Positions 35,558 to 46,063 of a DNA stretch of 64,000 bases are shown here, piece after piece; position 1 is the first letter of the stretch, and each line of letters begins with the position of its first letter. Position numbers and translations under genes: made by a program. The notes under the pieces are model-generated. The model was not told where the DNA came from. It did not search any database and worked only from the letters and a program-made list of their open reading frames with translations. Origin of the DNA: Rhizobiaceae bacterium (GTDB taxonomy: Bacteria > Pseudomonadota > Alphaproteobacteria > Rhizobiales > Rhizobiaceae); contig JAEPOG010000003.1 of assembly GCA_017643025.1 (NCBI GenBank), forward strand, positions 124,001 through 188,000, read 5' to 3'.

Positions 35558-37606
35558 ATGCACGCCAAGGCGCCCCCGCTGATGCTGGGCATCGACACCG
35601 GCGGCACCTATACCGACGCCGTCCTTTACCGGGAGGGCGCGGATGGCGGCGGCAGCGTCATCGCGAAAGCCAAGGCGCTCACCACCCGCCACGATCTGGC
35701 GGTCGGCATCGCCGGCGCGGTCGATGCGGTACTGGGTGAGGCGAAGGCCGATCCCGGCGCGATCGCGCTGGTGTCGATGTCGACCACGCTCGCCACCAAC
35801 GCGATCGTGGAGGGGCAGGGCGGGCGCGCCGCACTAGTCATGATCGGTTTTGCCGAGGCCGATCTCGCCCGCGACGGGCTGAAGGCCGCGCTCGGCGCCG
35901 ACCCGGTGGTCTTCGTGCCAGGCGGGCATGACGTCCACGGCAACGCCAGGCCGCTCGACCTGGCCCCGCTCGAGGCGGCCCTGCCGGATCTCGCCAAGTC
36001 CGTCACCGGCTTCGCCGTCTGCGCCTATTTCGCCGTGCGCAACCCGGCCCACGAGATCGCCGCGGCCGGGTTGATCCGCGAAAGGACCGGACTGCCGGTC
36101 ACCACCTCGCACGAACTCTCCGCCAAGCTCGGCGGTCCGCGCCGCGCGCTGACCACATTGCTCAACGCCCGCCTCGTCGGCCTGATTGACCGCCTCATCG
36201 CCGCAACCGAGGGTTTCCTCGAAACGCGCGGCATTTCCGCCCCGCTGATGGTCGTGCGCGGCGACGGCGCGCTCGTCTCGGCCGCCTTCGCCCGCCAGCG
36301 TCCCATCGAGACCATCCTCTCCGGTCCCGCCGCCTCGATCGTCGGCGCCCGCCACCTCACCGGCCTCGACGCCGCTTTCGTTTCCGACATCGGCGGCACA
36401 ACCACCGACGTCGCGCTGCTCGAAGAAGGCCGTCCCCGCCTCGATCCGGAGGGCGCCCGCGTCGGCGGCATGCGCACCCATGTCGAAGCGGTCGCCATGC
36501 GCACCTTCGGCCTCGGCGGCGATTCCGAAGTCGTGCTCGACGACAGCCGGCTGGAAGCCGAGCTGCGCCTCGGCCCGCGCCGGCTGGTGCCCCTGTCGCT
36601 GGCGGCAAAGCTGCATGGCGACGCCATCACCGCTGCCCTCCAGCGCCAGCTGCAAGCAGCCAATCCCGGACGCTTGGACGGGCGTTTCGCCTTTCGCGCC
36701 GGCCTGCCCGAGCGTTTCGCCGCCGGCCTGACTCCGGTCGAGGCGCAGCTCTTCGCCGGTATTCCCGTAGCACCGGTCCCGCTCGACCGGCTGCTCACCG
36801 GCAGCACGCAGAACGCCATCCTCAACCGCCTCGTTGCCCGCGGCCTGGTCATGCTGTGCGGCTTCACTCCGTCCGACGCCGCCCATGTGCTCGGCAAGCA
36901 GTTCAACTGGGATACCGAAGCCGCCCGCCTCGGCGCGGAGCTTCTCGCCCGCCGCCGCGACGCCAAGGGCGTTCGTATCGCGGCGTCCGCCGAAGCGATG
37001 TCGGAACGCGTGCTGGCGCTGCTTACCCGCAAGTCGGCTGAGGCCATCCTCGAAACCGCGCTGGCCGAAGACGGCCACGATGCGGCTGCGGCCATAGCCC
37101 ATCCGCTCGTCCAGCGCGCGCTCGATTGCACCTCCCGCTTCGCCCGGCTCTCGGTCGCGCTCGACCGCCCGGTGATCGGTCTCGGCGCTTCGGCCCCGAT
37201 GCACTACGCAAACCTTTCGCCGCTGGTCGGCTCCGATTGCGTGCTGCCGGACCATGCCGACGTCGCCAACGCCGTCGGCGCGGTCGTTGGGCGCGTGACG
37301 ATCCGAATCGAGGCCATCGTCACCCAGCCGGAGGAAGGCCGTTTCAGGCTCTCCGTCGGCGATCATGTCGAGGACTTTGGTTCGGAGGACGCGGCAATCG
37401 AGGCGGCAGCGACGCTCGCTCGCAGCGAGGCGCTGGAGACAGCCCGCGCGGCCGGCGCCGGCGAGTGCCATGTCGAGACGGACACGCAGGTCGACGCCCC
37501 CGACATCGAAGGTCAACGCAAATTCGTCGAGGCACGCATTCGCGCCACGGCCCAAGGCCGCCCGCGCATAGCCGGCGAAGCCGCGACTGCAACCGCAACC
37601 GCCTAG
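35558..37606 (+). CDS. Hydantoinase/oxoprolinase family protein (HyuA-like)
   Basis: A 682-residue ATP-dependent amidohydrolase-type subunit. MLGIDTGGTYTDAVLY is the phosphate-1 motif of the ASKHA fold; SMSTTLATNAIVEGQGGRAAL, FVSDIGGTTTDVALLEEGRP (phosphate 2) and IGLGASAPMHYANLSPLVG follow. The family hydrolyses 5-oxoproline, hydantoins or carboxylates acetone, usually with a HyuB partner; none is adjacent. The N-terminus is uncertain: ATG 35516 and ATG 35558 are both possible and neither has a strong ribosome site. Confidence 0.85.
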   Translation: MHAKAPPLMLGIDTGGTYTDAVLYREGADGGGSVIAKAKALTTRHDLAVGIAGAVDAVLGEAKADPGAIALVSMSTTLATNAIVEGQGGRAALVMIGFAEADLARDGLKAALGADPVVFVPGGHDVHGNARPLDLAPLEAALPDLAKSVTGFAVCAYFAVRNPAHEIAAAGLIRERTGLPVTTSHELSAKLGGPRRALTTLLNARLVGLIDRLIAATEGFLETRGISAPLMVVRGDGALVSAAFARQRPIETILSGPAASIVGARHLTGLDAAFVSDIGGTTTDVALLEEGRPRLDPEGARVGGMRTHVEAVAMRTFGLGGDSEVVLDDSRLEAELRLGPRRLVPLSLAAKLHGDAITAALQRQLQAANPGRLDGRFAFRAGLPERFAAGLTPVEAQLFAGIPVAPVPLDRLLTGSTQNAILNRLVARGLVMLCGFTPSDAAHVLGKQFNWDTEAARLGAELLARRRDAKGVRIAASAEAMSERVLALLTRKSAEAILETALAEDGHDAAAAIAHPLVQRALDCTSRFARLSVALDRPVIGLGASAPMHYANLSPLVGSDCVLPDHADVANAVGAVVGRVTIRIEAIVTQPEEGRFRLSVGDHVEDFGSEDAAIEAAATLARSEALETARAAGAGECHVETDTQVDAPDIEGQRKFVEARIRATAQGRPRIAGEAATATATA

Positions 37607-37682
37607 ACCCATGACGAATTGACCCAGCGCCTCGCGCGTGGTGAAAGCTGCCGGTCACGCATCAGAGCAGAGGGGTAGCTTC

Positions 37683-39842
37683 ATGACGGAGCGCGTCGAG
37701 ACGAACGGCCTCAAGGTCGCCAGGCAGTTGTTCGATTTCGTCAATGACGAGGCGTTGCCCGGAACGGGGGTCGAGGCCGATGCCTTCTGGAGCGGGCTTT
37801 CGCGCATCGTCCATGATCTTGCGCCGAAGAACCGTGCGCTTCTCGCGCGCCGCGATGAGTTGCAAACAAAGATTGACGCCTGGCATCGCGAGAACGGCGC
37901 GCCGTCTGACCTCGCTGTCTATGAGAAGTTCCTGCGCGACATCGGCTACCTCCTGCCTGAGAATGGCGACTTCAAGGTTTCGACCGCGAATGTCGATCCC
38001 GAAATCGCCGAGGTCGCTGGTCCGCAGCTCGTCGTGCCGATCATGAATGCGCGCTTCGCGCTGAACGCGGCCAATGCCCGCTGGGGTTCGCTTTACGACG
38101 CGCTCTACGGCACTGATGCACTCGGGGATCGCCCCAAGGGGGGCGGATACGATCCGGAGCGCGGCGCCCGCGTGATCGCCTGGGCGAAGGACTTCCTCGA
38201 CAAGGCCGCGCCGCTCAATGGCGCGAAATGGGCCGATGTCACGTCCATCGAAGCCGGCAGCGAACTCGTCCTGACAACCGCCTCAGGCAAGGCTTCGCTG
38301 AAGGATAAGGCGCAATATGCCGGCCATGCGGAAAGCGGCGGGTGGAAGCATGTTCTGCTCCGCAACAATGGTCTAGGTATCGAGATACTCGTCAATCCAA
38401 AGAACGAGATCGGTGCGACCGATCCCGCCGGCGTCGCTTCGGTCAATCTGGAAGCGGCACTGACGACGATCATGGATTGCGAGGATTCTGTCGCTGCGGT
38501 CGACGCCGAGGACAAGACGCTCGTCTACGCGAACTGGCTCGGCCTGATGAAAGGGGACCTCAAGGAAACGTTCCAGAAGGGCGGAGAGACGGTCACCCGC
38601 AAGCTCTACGACGATTTCACCTACACTGCGCCTGATGGGTCGCCCTTCGTGGTGAAGTGCCGCTCGCTGATGCTGGTGCGCAACGTCGGCCACCTGATGA
38701 CCAACCCGGCGATCATCGACCGCGACGGCAATGAGATCCCCGAGGGCATCATGGACGCCATGATGACGGCAATGATCGCGCTGCACGATATCGGCCCGAA
38801 CGGCCGCCGCGCCAACAGCCGTACGGGCTCCATGTATGTCGTGAAGCCCAAGATGCACGGCCCTGAGGAGGTCGCGTTCGCCGTCGAGATATTCGGCCGG
38901 GTCGAGGCCGTGCTCGGCATGAAGCCCAACACGATCAAGATGGGCATCATGGACGAGGAGCGGCGCACCACCGTCAACCTCAAGGAGTGCATCCGCGTCG
39001 CGCAGGAGCGTGTTGTGTTCATCAACACCGGTTTCCTCGATCGCACCGGCGACGAGATGCACACCTCGATGGAAGCCGGCCCGATGATCCGCAAGGGCGA
39101 CATGAAGCAAGCTGCCTGGATCCAGGCGTACGAAAACTGGAATGTCGATGTCGGCCTCGCCTGCGGTCTCGCCGGCCACGCCCAGATCGGCAAGGGCATG
39201 TGGGCGATGCCCGACCTGATGGCCGCCATGCTGGAGCAGAAGATCGGCCACCCGAAGGCAGGCGCCAACACGGCGTGGGTGCCGTCGCCGACCGCCGCGA
39301 CCCTGCATGCCACCCACTATCACCAGGTGAATGTGCACGAGGTTCAGGAAAAGCTGAAATCGCGCGAGCGCGCCAAGCTGTCGGACATCCTGTCGGTACC
39401 GGTCGCCACGCGGCCCAACTGGACGCCGGAGGAAATCCAGAAGGAGCTCGACAACAACGCGCAGGGCATTCTGGGCTACGTCGTGCGCTGGATCGACCAG
39501 GGTGTCGGCTGTTCCAAGGTGCCGGACATCAACGATGTCGGCCTCATGGAGGACCGCGCCACGCTGCGCATTTCCTCCCAGCACATCGCCAACTGGCTGC
39601 ATCACGGCGTCTGCACCGAGGAGCAGGTGATGGAGACGATGAAGCGCATGGCGGCGGTGGTCGACAAGCAGAACACAGGCGACCCCCTCTACCGGCCGAT
39701 GGCCGGGGATTTCGACGGCTCCATCGCGTTTCAGGCGGCCTGTGACCTGGTCTTCAAGGGCCGCGAACAGCCGAGCGGTTACACCGAACCTATCCTGCAT
39801 GCCCGGCGGCTGGAGCTGAAGGCGCGTGAAAGCGCGGGGTGA
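37683..39842 (+). CDS. glcB: Malate synthase G
   Basis: A 719-residue glyoxylate-cycle enzyme that condenses glyoxylate with acetyl-CoA to malate. Signatures: [124 protein letters not shown]. Length and sequence are those of isoform G. ATG 37683 is preceded by AGAGGGG; an earlier GTG at 37638 is less likely. The gene stands alone, without glcDEF nearby. Confidence 0.96.
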   Translation: MTERVETNGLKVARQLFDFVNDEALPGTGVEADAFWSGLSRIVHDLAPKNRALLARRDELQTKIDAWHRENGAPSDLAVYEKFLRDIGYLLPENGDFKVSTANVDPEIAEVAGPQLVVPIMNARFALNAANARWGSLYDALYGTDALGDRPKGGGYDPERGARVIAWAKDFLDKAAPLNGAKWADVTSIEAGSELVLTTASGKASLKDKAQYAGHAESGGWKHVLLRNNGLGIEILVNPKNEIGATDPAGVASVNLEAALTTIMDCEDSVAAVDAEDKTLVYANWLGLMKGDLKETFQKGGETVTRKLYDDFTYTAPDGSPFVVKCRSLMLVRNVGHLMTNPAIIDRDGNEIPEGIMDAMMTAMIALHDIGPNGRRANSRTGSMYVVKPKMHGPEEVAFAVEIFGRVEAVLGMKPNTIKMGIMDEERRTTVNLKECIRVAQERVVFINTGFLDRTGDEMHTSMEAGPMIRKGDMKQAAWIQAYENWNVDVGLACGLAGHAQIGKGMWAMPDLMAAMLEQKIGHPKAGANTAWVPSPTAATLHATHYHQVNVHEVQEKLKSRERAKLSDILSVPVATRPNWTPEEIQKELDNNAQGILGYVVRWIDQGVGCSKVPDINDVGLMEDRATLRISSQHIANWLHHGVCTEEQVMETMKRMAAVVDKQNTGDPLYRPMAGDFDGSIAFQAACDLVFKGREQPSGYTEPILHARRLELKARESAG

Positions 39843-39871
39843 GGGCGTGGTTTCTCCCCGGTGGAGCTTGA

Positions 39872-40543
39872 ATGAAAATCCTCGCCATCGACACGGCTGC
39901 AAATCTCTGCGCCGCCTGCATTTTCGATACAGAGGCGGGTGAGCTCGGCCGCGCCGTGCTCGATCTCGGCAAGGGCCATGCCGAGCATCTGATAACGGTT
40001 ATCGACGACGCTCTCGCCGGTGCAGGTTTGCGCTATGCCGATCTCCATCTGGTCGGCGTCGCCGTCGGACCGGGCTCCTTTACCGGCATCCGCGTTGGCG
40101 TGGCCGCTGCACGCGGTCTGGCTCTGGCGCTCGGAGTGCAGGCCGTGGGCGTCACGACCCTCGACGCGTTGGCCGAGGAGGCGCGGGACGCGCACGCCGG
40201 GCGCGAGGTGCTTGCCGTCATCGATGCTCGGCGCGACCAGCTGTACCTGGCCAGGTACGATGCGGAAGGGACGCGTGTTGCCGGTCCGTCCATCGTCAAT
40301 CTTGATGAAGCAGTGACTCATGCGCCCCCCGGCATCGTTCTGACCGGTAGCGCGGCGCACGTGGTTGCCGAGGCGGCAGGCGGTGCCTTCGACATCGCGT
40401 CAAATGCTCCCACCGCGGACATCTCGGCCTATGCGCTTCTTGCCTCAAGGCCTGACGTCATGACGCCTCCGCGACCGCTCTATCTGCGCGACGCCGATGC
40501 AAAGCCGCAGGAAGGTTTCGCCGTGGCGCGGAAGGCCGACTGA
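39872..40543 (+). CDS. tsaB: tRNA threonylcarbamoyladenosine biosynthesis protein TsaB
   Basis: A 223-residue ASKHA-fold protein that forms the TsaBDE complex making t6A37 in ANN-decoding tRNAs. ILAIDTAANLCAACIFD at the start, GKGHAEHLITVIDDAL, and VAVGPGSFTGIRVGVAAARGLALAL are TsaB signatures. GGAGCTTGA precedes the ATG. The TGA overlaps the rimI ATG by one base, the classic tsaB-rimI pair. Confidence 0.95.
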   Translation: MKILAIDTAANLCAACIFDTEAGELGRAVLDLGKGHAEHLITVIDDALAGAGLRYADLHLVGVAVGPGSFTGIRVGVAAARGLALALGVQAVGVTTLDALAEEARDAHAGREVLAVIDARRDQLYLARYDAEGTRVAGPSIVNLDEAVTHAPPGIVLTGSAAHVVAEAAGGAFDIASNAPTADISAYALLASRPDVMTPPRPLYLRDADAKPQEGFAVARKAD

Positions 40544-41040
40544 TGCGCATTCCTTTCATGTCCGGCTCGCGCGAATTCGTCGTCCGCGACCTGCGGCTCG
40601 AAGACGCCGAGGCGATGGAGCAGCTCCACGCTGAGTCCTTCGCACGGCCATGGTCGGAACAGGAGTTCGAGTCGCTTCTCGTGCAGCAGCCGGTGTTCGG
40701 TTACGCGGTGCGACCGGTCGGGGCGGGAAACCACAAGCCGGAGGTCGAGGGCTTCGTGCTGGCGCGGCTAGCGGCTGACGAGGCGGAGATACTGACGATC
40801 GTGGTATCGCGCTCGTGCAGGCGGCGCGGGCTCGGCCGCATGCTGATGGACGCCGTGCTGCGCCACCTCCACATCGAACGCGCCGAGGCCCTGTTCCTCG
40901 AGGTCGATGAGTCCAATGCAGCAGCGCTTGGGCTCTACCGGCGGCTCGGTTTCCGCGATGTCGGCAGGCGCGAGGGCTACTATTCGACGCGCGAGGGCCG
41001 CAAGACCAGCGCGCTTGTCATGCGCCGCGATCTTCGTTAG
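40543..41040 (+). CDS. rimI: Ribosomal protein S18-alanine N-acetyltransferase (RimI)
   Basis: A 165-residue GNAT acetyltransferase. DLRLEDAEAMEQLHAESFARPWSEQEFESLL is typical of RimI; the acetyl-CoA loop is SRSCRRRGLGRMLMDAVL, followed by LFLEVDESNAAALGLYRRLGFRDVGRREGYY. It acetylates the N-terminal alanine of protein S18. It is translationally coupled to tsaB. Confidence 0.93.
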   Translation: MRIPFMSGSREFVVRDLRLEDAEAMEQLHAESFARPWSEQEFESLLVQQPVFGYAVRPVGAGNHKPEVEGFVLARLAADEAEILTIVVSRSCRRRGLGRMLMDAVLRHLHIERAEALFLEVDESNAAALGLYRRLGFRDVGRREGYYSTREGRKTSALVMRRDLR

Positions 41041-41067
41041 CCAACGAGCGGAAGTTGGGGAGAGGGC

Positions 41068-41874
41068 ATGTTCGGCTGGCTGCGCGTGGCGTTCATGCTG
41101 TTGCTCGTGGCCATCGTCACGCCGCCCATGGCGCTAGCGCAACTCCTCATCCTCAAGACAGGTATCGGCAACGACCGCTATCTGCCGCGGCAGTGGCACC
41201 GTTTCGTGCTCTTCGTGCTAGGCTTCCGGCTGCACGTGCGCGGACAGATGTCGGATAAGCGTCCGTTGTTGATTGCCGCCAATCACATCTCCTGGACCGA
41301 CATCATGGTCGCTGGCGCGGTTGCCGAAGTGAACTTCGTCGCCAAGTCGGAGGTATCCGGCTGGCCGATGATCGGGACCCTGGCGCATCTCCAGCGAACG
41401 GTTTTTGTCGAGCGCGAGCAGAAGCGAAAGTCGGGCGATCAGGCCGGCGAAATCGCCCAGCGCATGAATGACGGCGACCCGATGTTGCTCTTCGCCGAGG
41501 GCATGACATCGGACGGCAACCTGCTGCTTCCCTTCAAGTCGACCCTCTTCGGCGCGGCTTCCATGGCTGTGGACCGTGGCGAGGCCGATCATGTCTTCGT
41601 GCAGCCCATGGCGATCGCCTATACCCGATTCCACGGCATGCCGATGGGCCGCCTACACCGTACCCATGCCGCGTGGATCGGCGACAGGCTGCTTGCGCCA
41701 CACATCGTCCAGCTGCTCAAGGAGGGCGCGGTCGATGTCGAGGTCCATTTCGGCGAGGCGGTGGAATACCGGCCGGGCATGAAACGAAAGGATCTCGCTC
41801 AGGCCGTGGAGCGGCGAGTGACGGAGATGTTCAACGACGCCATCAGCTGGCCGATCAAGAGCCGTGAGAAATAA
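41068..41874 (+). CDS. plsC: 1-acyl-sn-glycerol-3-phosphate acyltransferase (PlsC-like)
   Basis: A 268-residue membrane-associated acyltransferase. An N-terminal hydrophobic helix (VAFMLLLVAIVTPPMALAQLL) precedes the catalytic NHISWTDI (HX4D), then TVFVEREQ, FAEGMTSDGN and PMAIAY, the four LPLAT motifs. It acylates lysophosphatidate; in rhizobia a paralogue, OlsA, acts on lyso-ornithine lipid, and the sequence does not exclude that role. Its place between rimI and miaB matches rhizobial order. Confidence 0.88.
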   Translation: MFGWLRVAFMLLLVAIVTPPMALAQLLILKTGIGNDRYLPRQWHRFVLFVLGFRLHVRGQMSDKRPLLIAANHISWTDIMVAGAVAEVNFVAKSEVSGWPMIGTLAHLQRTVFVEREQKRKSGDQAGEIAQRMNDGDPMLLFAEGMTSDGNLLLPFKSTLFGAASMAVDRGEADHVFVQPMAIAYTRFHGMPMGRLHRTHAAWIGDRLLAPHIVQLLKEGAVDVEVHFGEAVEYRPGMKRKDLAQAVERRVTEMFNDAISWPIKSREK

Positions 41875-41946
41875 CGAAACGTCTCGTTACCGCCGCCACG
41901 CGAAAATTCCTGTTTTTCGGCGCCCATTTGTTCTAGGTAGCCGCCA

Positions 41947-43320
41947 ATGAGCGAAATCGTCGCCGAGAGCGAGACGGCCGGCGCCAGAAAGGTCTTCGTC
42001 AAGACCTATGGCTGCCAGATGAACGTCTATGACAGCCAGCGCATGGCCGATGCGCTGGCGGCCGTCGGCTATGCGCCGACCGAAGTGATCGAGGATGCCG
42101 ATCTGGTGCTCCTCAACACCTGCCACATCCGCGAGAAGGCGGCGGAGAAGGTCTATTCGGAACTCGGCCGCATCCGCGACCTAAAGGCAGAGCGCGAGAG
42201 GCAGGGCCGCGAGACACTTATCGGCGTCGCTGGCTGCGTAGCGCAGGCCGAAGGCGAGGAGATCATCCGCCGCGCGCCGGCGGTCGACCTGGTCATCGGA
42301 CCGCAGACCTATCACCGCCTGCCGCAGGTGGTGAGCAAGGCACGGGCCGGCCAGAAGGTCGTCGAGACCGAATACGCCATCGAGGACAAGTTTGCCCATC
42401 TGCCCGGCCAGCAGGCGAAGGCGGTACGCGCCCGTGGCGTCACCGCGTTCCTGACCGTGCAGGAAGGCTGCGACAAGTTCTGCACCTTCTGCGTCGTGCC
42501 CTATACGCGCGGCTCCGAGGTTTCGCGCCCGGTCGCCCAAATCGTCGCCGAAGCCGAACGGCTGGCCGACGCCGGCGTCCGCGAGCTCACTTTGCTCGGC
42601 CAGAATGTCAATGCCTGGCACGGAGCCGGGCCAGACGGCCGCGAATGGGGACTGGGCGAACTGCTGTTCCGGCTGGCCGAGGTGCCCGGCATCGCGCGCC
42701 TGCGCTACACCACCAGCCATCCGCGCGACATGGACGATGCGCTCATCGCCGCGCATCGCGACCTGCGCGCGCTGATGCCGTACCTGCATTTGCCGGTGCA
42801 GTCCGGTTCCGACCGCATCCTGAAGGCGATGAACCGCAAGCACACGGCCGCCGAATATCTGGCTCTGATAGAGCGCATCCGCGCCGCGCAGCCCGACATC
42901 GCCATGTCGGGAGATTTCATCGTCGGTTTCCCCGGCGAGACGGATGCCGACTTCGAAGACACGATTACGATCGTCCGCGAGGTCGGATACGCGCAGGCGT
43001 TCTCGTTCAAATATTCGCCGCGTCCCGGTACGCCTGCGGCCGATCGCGGCAATCAGGTCGCTGAAGACATCAAGGATGACAGGCTTCAGCGCCTGCAGGC
43101 ATTGTTGACCCAACAGCAGGCAGCGTTCGCGCAAAGCCTGGTCGGCCGCGGGATCGATCTGCTGCTCGAAAAGCCGGGCCGCCATGCCGGCCAGCTCATC
43201 GGCCGCTCGCCCTGGCTGCAGCCGGTTATTGTTGATGAAAATGCCGGTGGAATCGGTGACATTGTACCGGTACGAATCACGCGGACAGGCGCCAACAGCC
43301 TGTTTGCGGAAGCCGTCTGA
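41947..43320 (+). CDS. miaB: tRNA-2-methylthio-N6-dimethylallyladenosine synthase
   Basis: A 457-residue radical-SAM methylthiotransferase that converts i6A37 to ms2i6A37. The auxiliary cluster cysteines are Cys23 (TYGCQMN), Cys59 (NTCHIREKA) and Cys97 (GCVAQ). The SAM cluster is CDKFCTFC (Cys175, 179, 182). The C-terminal TRAM domain carries [12 protein letters not shown]. Everything needed for activity is present. Confidence 0.96.
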   Translation: MSEIVAESETAGARKVFVKTYGCQMNVYDSQRMADALAAVGYAPTEVIEDADLVLLNTCHIREKAAEKVYSELGRIRDLKAERERQGRETLIGVAGCVAQAEGEEIIRRAPAVDLVIGPQTYHRLPQVVSKARAGQKVVETEYAIEDKFAHLPGQQAKAVRARGVTAFLTVQEGCDKFCTFCVVPYTRGSEVSRPVAQIVAEAERLADAGVRELTLLGQNVNAWHGAGPDGREWGLGELLFRLAEVPGIARLRYTTSHPRDMDDALIAAHRDLRALMPYLHLPVQSGSDRILKAMNRKHTAAEYLALIERIRAAQPDIAMSGDFIVGFPGETDADFEDTITIVREVGYAQAFSFKYSPRPGTPAADRGNQVAEDIKDDRLQRLQALLTQQQAAFAQSLVGRGIDLLLEKPGRHAGQLIGRSPWLQPVIVDENAGGIGDIVPVRITRTGANSLFAEAV

Positions 43321-43350
43321 GGAGTTCGCGCCGACCTTGAGGAGATATTA

Positions 43351-44403
43351 TTGAGCGCCGCCACCGAACTGAACAAGCCGTCCTCCGGGGCGTCGGACAT
43401 GGCGCATATCGTACTGACCTTCGACAACAACAAGCATGCCAGTGCGCTATACGGGCAATTCGACGAAAACCTCGCCCGCATCGAGCAGAAGCTTTCGGTC
43501 GACATCCGGTCGAAGGGAAATCAGCTCTCCATTCGCGGTGAAGCCACGGCAGCCGAGCAGGCGCGCCGGGCGCTGGACTATCTGTACGACCTTCTCCAGA
43601 AGGGCACGGACCTGTCGCAATCCGACGTCGACGGCGCGATCCGCATGGCGGTCGCGGCCGACGACCAGCTGACGCTGCCGACGCTCGAACGCAAGGGCAA
43701 GATGGCCGCCGCGCAGTTCTCGACCCGAAAGAAGACGATCCACGCCCGCTCGGTGAACCAGGACGCCTATATGCGCGCTCTGGAGCGCTCAGAGCTCGTC
43801 TTCGGCATCGGTCCGGCCGGCACCGGCAAGACCTATCTCGCGGTCGCCTATGCGGCGATGTTGCTTGAGCGCGGCATGGTGGAGCGCATCATCCTCTCCC
43901 GTCCCGCGGTGGAAGCCGGCGAGCGGCTTGGCTTCCTGCCCGGCGACATGAAGGAAAAGGTCGATCCCTATCTGCGCCCGCTCTACGACGCGCTGCACGA
44001 CATGATGCCGGTCGACAAGGTGGAGCGCGCCATCGCCGCGGACGTCATCGAGATCGCGCCGCTCGCCTTCATGCGCGGCCGCACGCTGCACAACGCCGCG
44101 ATCATCCTCGACGAGGCGCAGAACACCACGCCGATGCAGATGAAGATGTTCCTCACCCGCATGGGCGAGGGCGGGCGCATGATCGTCACCGGCGATCCGA
44201 GCCAGATCGACCTGCCGCCGAATACCAAGTCCGGCCTGGTCGAGGCGCTGCGCGTGCTGGCCGACGTGCCCGGCATCGTCACCGTGCGCTTCAACGAGAC
44301 CGACGTGGTGCGCCACCCGCTGGTGGCGGAGATCGTGGCGGCTTACGACCGCGCCGGCGCCGGCCCGTCCGCGCCGTCGGAGAAGCGCAAGCCGGACCTG
44401 TGA
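43351..44403 (+). CDS. phoH: PhoH-like ATPase
   Basis: A 350-residue P-loop protein linked to RNA metabolism and ribosome assembly with YbeY. A KH-like N-terminal part is followed by FGIGPAGTGKTYLA (Walker A 154-161), ILSRPAVEAGERLGFLPGDMKEKVDPYLRPLYDAL and IILDEAQNTTPMQMKMFLTRMG. I use TTG 43351 because GAGGAG lies 6 bases upstream; the first ATG is 43399. Its stop overlaps the ybeY start. Confidence 0.94.
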   Translation: MSAATELNKPSSGASDMAHIVLTFDNNKHASALYGQFDENLARIEQKLSVDIRSKGNQLSIRGEATAAEQARRALDYLYDLLQKGTDLSQSDVDGAIRMAVAADDQLTLPTLERKGKMAAAQFSTRKKTIHARSVNQDAYMRALERSELVFGIGPAGTGKTYLAVAYAAMLLERGMVERIILSRPAVEAGERLGFLPGDMKEKVDPYLRPLYDALHDMMPVDKVERAIAADVIEIAPLAFMRGRTLHNAAIILDEAQNTTPMQMKMFLTRMGEGGRMIVTGDPSQIDLPPNTKSGLVEALRVLADVPGIVTVRFNETDVVRHPLVAEIVAAYDRAGAGPSAPSEKRKPDL

Positions 44404-44906
44404 ACGCGCAAGCACATGCGGATCGGCTTTCCGACCTCGGTTCTATCCTGATCGAGATCGAGGCCGGAGACTGGCCGACTCGGGCGGAGCTTGAAGCGAT
44501 CGCCTCGCGCGCGATCGCTGCAACTTTTGCCGAGGCGGGCATCGTCCCGGTTTCGGCTGCCGAACTCGGCATCACCTTCACCGATGATACTCACATGGCT
44601 GCTTTGAACGGCGAGTGGCGCGGCAAGAGCCAGCCGACCAATGTGCTGTCCTTCCCGCTCGCCGTGGTCAGGCCCGGCGATCCGTTGCCGCCGTTGCTGG
44701 GCGATATCGTGCTCGGCTTCGAGACGGTCGAACGCGAAGCGCGCGAGCAGGGAAAACCCTTTACTGACCACCTGACGCATCTGATCGTGCACGGGCTGTT
44801 GCACCTGTTCGGACATGATCACATGATGGAAGTTGAGGCCGAGGCCATGGAGGCGCTGGAGCGGCGCGTGCTCGAACGGCTTGCGATTCCCGACCCGTAT
44901 GCCTAA
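44400..44906 (+). CDS. ybeY: Endoribonuclease YbeY
   Basis: A 168-residue metal-dependent RNase that matures 16S rRNA 3' ends and takes part in ribosome quality control. Metal site: HGLLHLFGHDH (His131, His135, His141). LNGEWRGKSQPTNVLSFPL and LGDIVLGFETV are further family motifs. It starts GTG at 44400 inside the phoH stop (GTGA), so the pair is coupled. Confidence 0.95.
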   Translation: MNAQAHADRLSDLGSILIEIEAGDWPTRAELEAIASRAIAATFAEAGIVPVSAAELGITFTDDTHMAALNGEWRGKSQPTNVLSFPLAVVRPGDPLPPLLGDIVLGFETVEREAREQGKPFTDHLTHLIVHGLLHLFGHDHMMEVEAEAMEALERRVLERLAIPDPYA

Positions 44907-45995
44907 GTGGAAGCGACAATCAACCCGACGACGATGAACGATCAAAACAGCCAGGGCCTTGCCCCTGTCCCCGATACCGACCCGGGCGGCAGCGAACAGG
45001 CAGGTGAAAGTCCGGACCCCGGACGAATATCGCCGCCCCCCAGACAAACGCTTTTCCAGCGCCTCGCGGGCCTAGTGCGCCCGCGCAACGGTAATTCGCT
45101 GCGCGAGGACCTGACCGACGCGCTGTCGGTCGCTGCCGACGCTGCGGAATTCTCGCCCGGCGAGCGCGCGATGCTGCACAACATCCTGCGGCTGCGCGAG
45201 GTGCGCGTCGAGGACGTGATGGTGCCGCGCGCCGAGGTGGTGGCGGTCGACATCACGACCGGGCTCGGCGATCTGCTTCAGATGTTCGACAATTCCGGCC
45301 ATTCGCGACTGCCCGTCTACAACGAGACGTTGGACGACCCGCGCGGCATGGTCCACATCCGCGACGTCGTCGGCCAGATATTGCGGCTGTCGCGCCAGCC
45401 GAAGAAGGGCCGTGGTCAGCGCAAGACCGCGGGCACCGAGCCGCTAGACCTCGGCAAGGTCGACCTCACGCGCTCCATCGGCGAGCTCAATCTTGTGCGT
45501 CCGCTGCTTTTCGTCCCGCCGTCGATGCTGGCGTCCGACCTGATGACGCGCATGCAGGCCGCCCGCATCCAGATGGCGCTGGTCATTGACGAGTATGGCG
45601 GCACCGATGGCTTGGCGTCGCTGGAAGACATCGTCGAGATGGTCGTCGGCGACATCGAGGACGAGCATGACGAGGACGAACCCATGATCACCCAGGCGGG
45701 TGAGGGGGTCTTCGTGGTCGATGCCCGCGCCGAGATCGACGAACTGGCCGAGAAGGTTGGCGACGCTTTCAAGGGCAGCGAGCATGAGGAAGACGTCGAC
45801 ACTATCGGCGGCATGATTTTCAACACGCTCGGCCGGGTGCCGGCGCGCGGCGAGGTTGTGCATGCCATTCCCGGATTCGAGTTCCAGGTGCTCGACGCCG
45901 ATCCGCGCCGCGTCAAGCGCGTGCGCATCGTCCAGCTGCGCGCCGCCGACCGCAAACGGCGAACGCTGAAGGCGCCTGCGCCCACCGACGCCTGA
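44907..45995 (+). CDS. CorC/HlyC-type CBS-domain protein
   Basis: A 362-residue soluble protein with a CBS pair (LREVRVEDVMVPRAEVVAVDIT; NSGHSRLPVYNETLDDPRGMVHIRDV; FVPPSMLASDLMTRMQAARIQMALVIDEYGGTDGLASLEDIVEMVVGDI) and a C-terminal CorC_HlyC domain (TIGGMIFNTLGRVPARGEVV). It lacks the membrane DUF21 domain, as usual for rhizobial CorC next to ybeY. It may regulate Mg2+/Co2+ handling. GTG 44907 directly follows the ybeY stop; an ATG at 44934 is an alternative. Confidence 0.9.
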   Translation: MEATINPTTMNDQNSQGLAPVPDTDPGGSEQAGESPDPGRISPPPRQTLFQRLAGLVRPRNGNSLREDLTDALSVAADAAEFSPGERAMLHNILRLREVRVEDVMVPRAEVVAVDITTGLGDLLQMFDNSGHSRLPVYNETLDDPRGMVHIRDVVGQILRLSRQPKKGRGQRKTAGTEPLDLGKVDLTRSIGELNLVRPLLFVPPSMLASDLMTRMQAARIQMALVIDEYGGTDGLASLEDIVEMVVGDIEDEHDEDEPMITQAGEGVFVVDARAEIDELAEKVGDAFKGSEHEEDVDTIGGMIFNTLGRVPARGEVVHAIPGFEFQVLDADPRRVKRVRIVQLRAADRKRRTLKAPAPTDA

Positions 45996-46063
45996 CCTCA
46001 TTGGAACGCCCGGACCGGACTGGTAGAAGGTTGGGGTGATTCGATCCAAGAGGCTTCTGCCCG

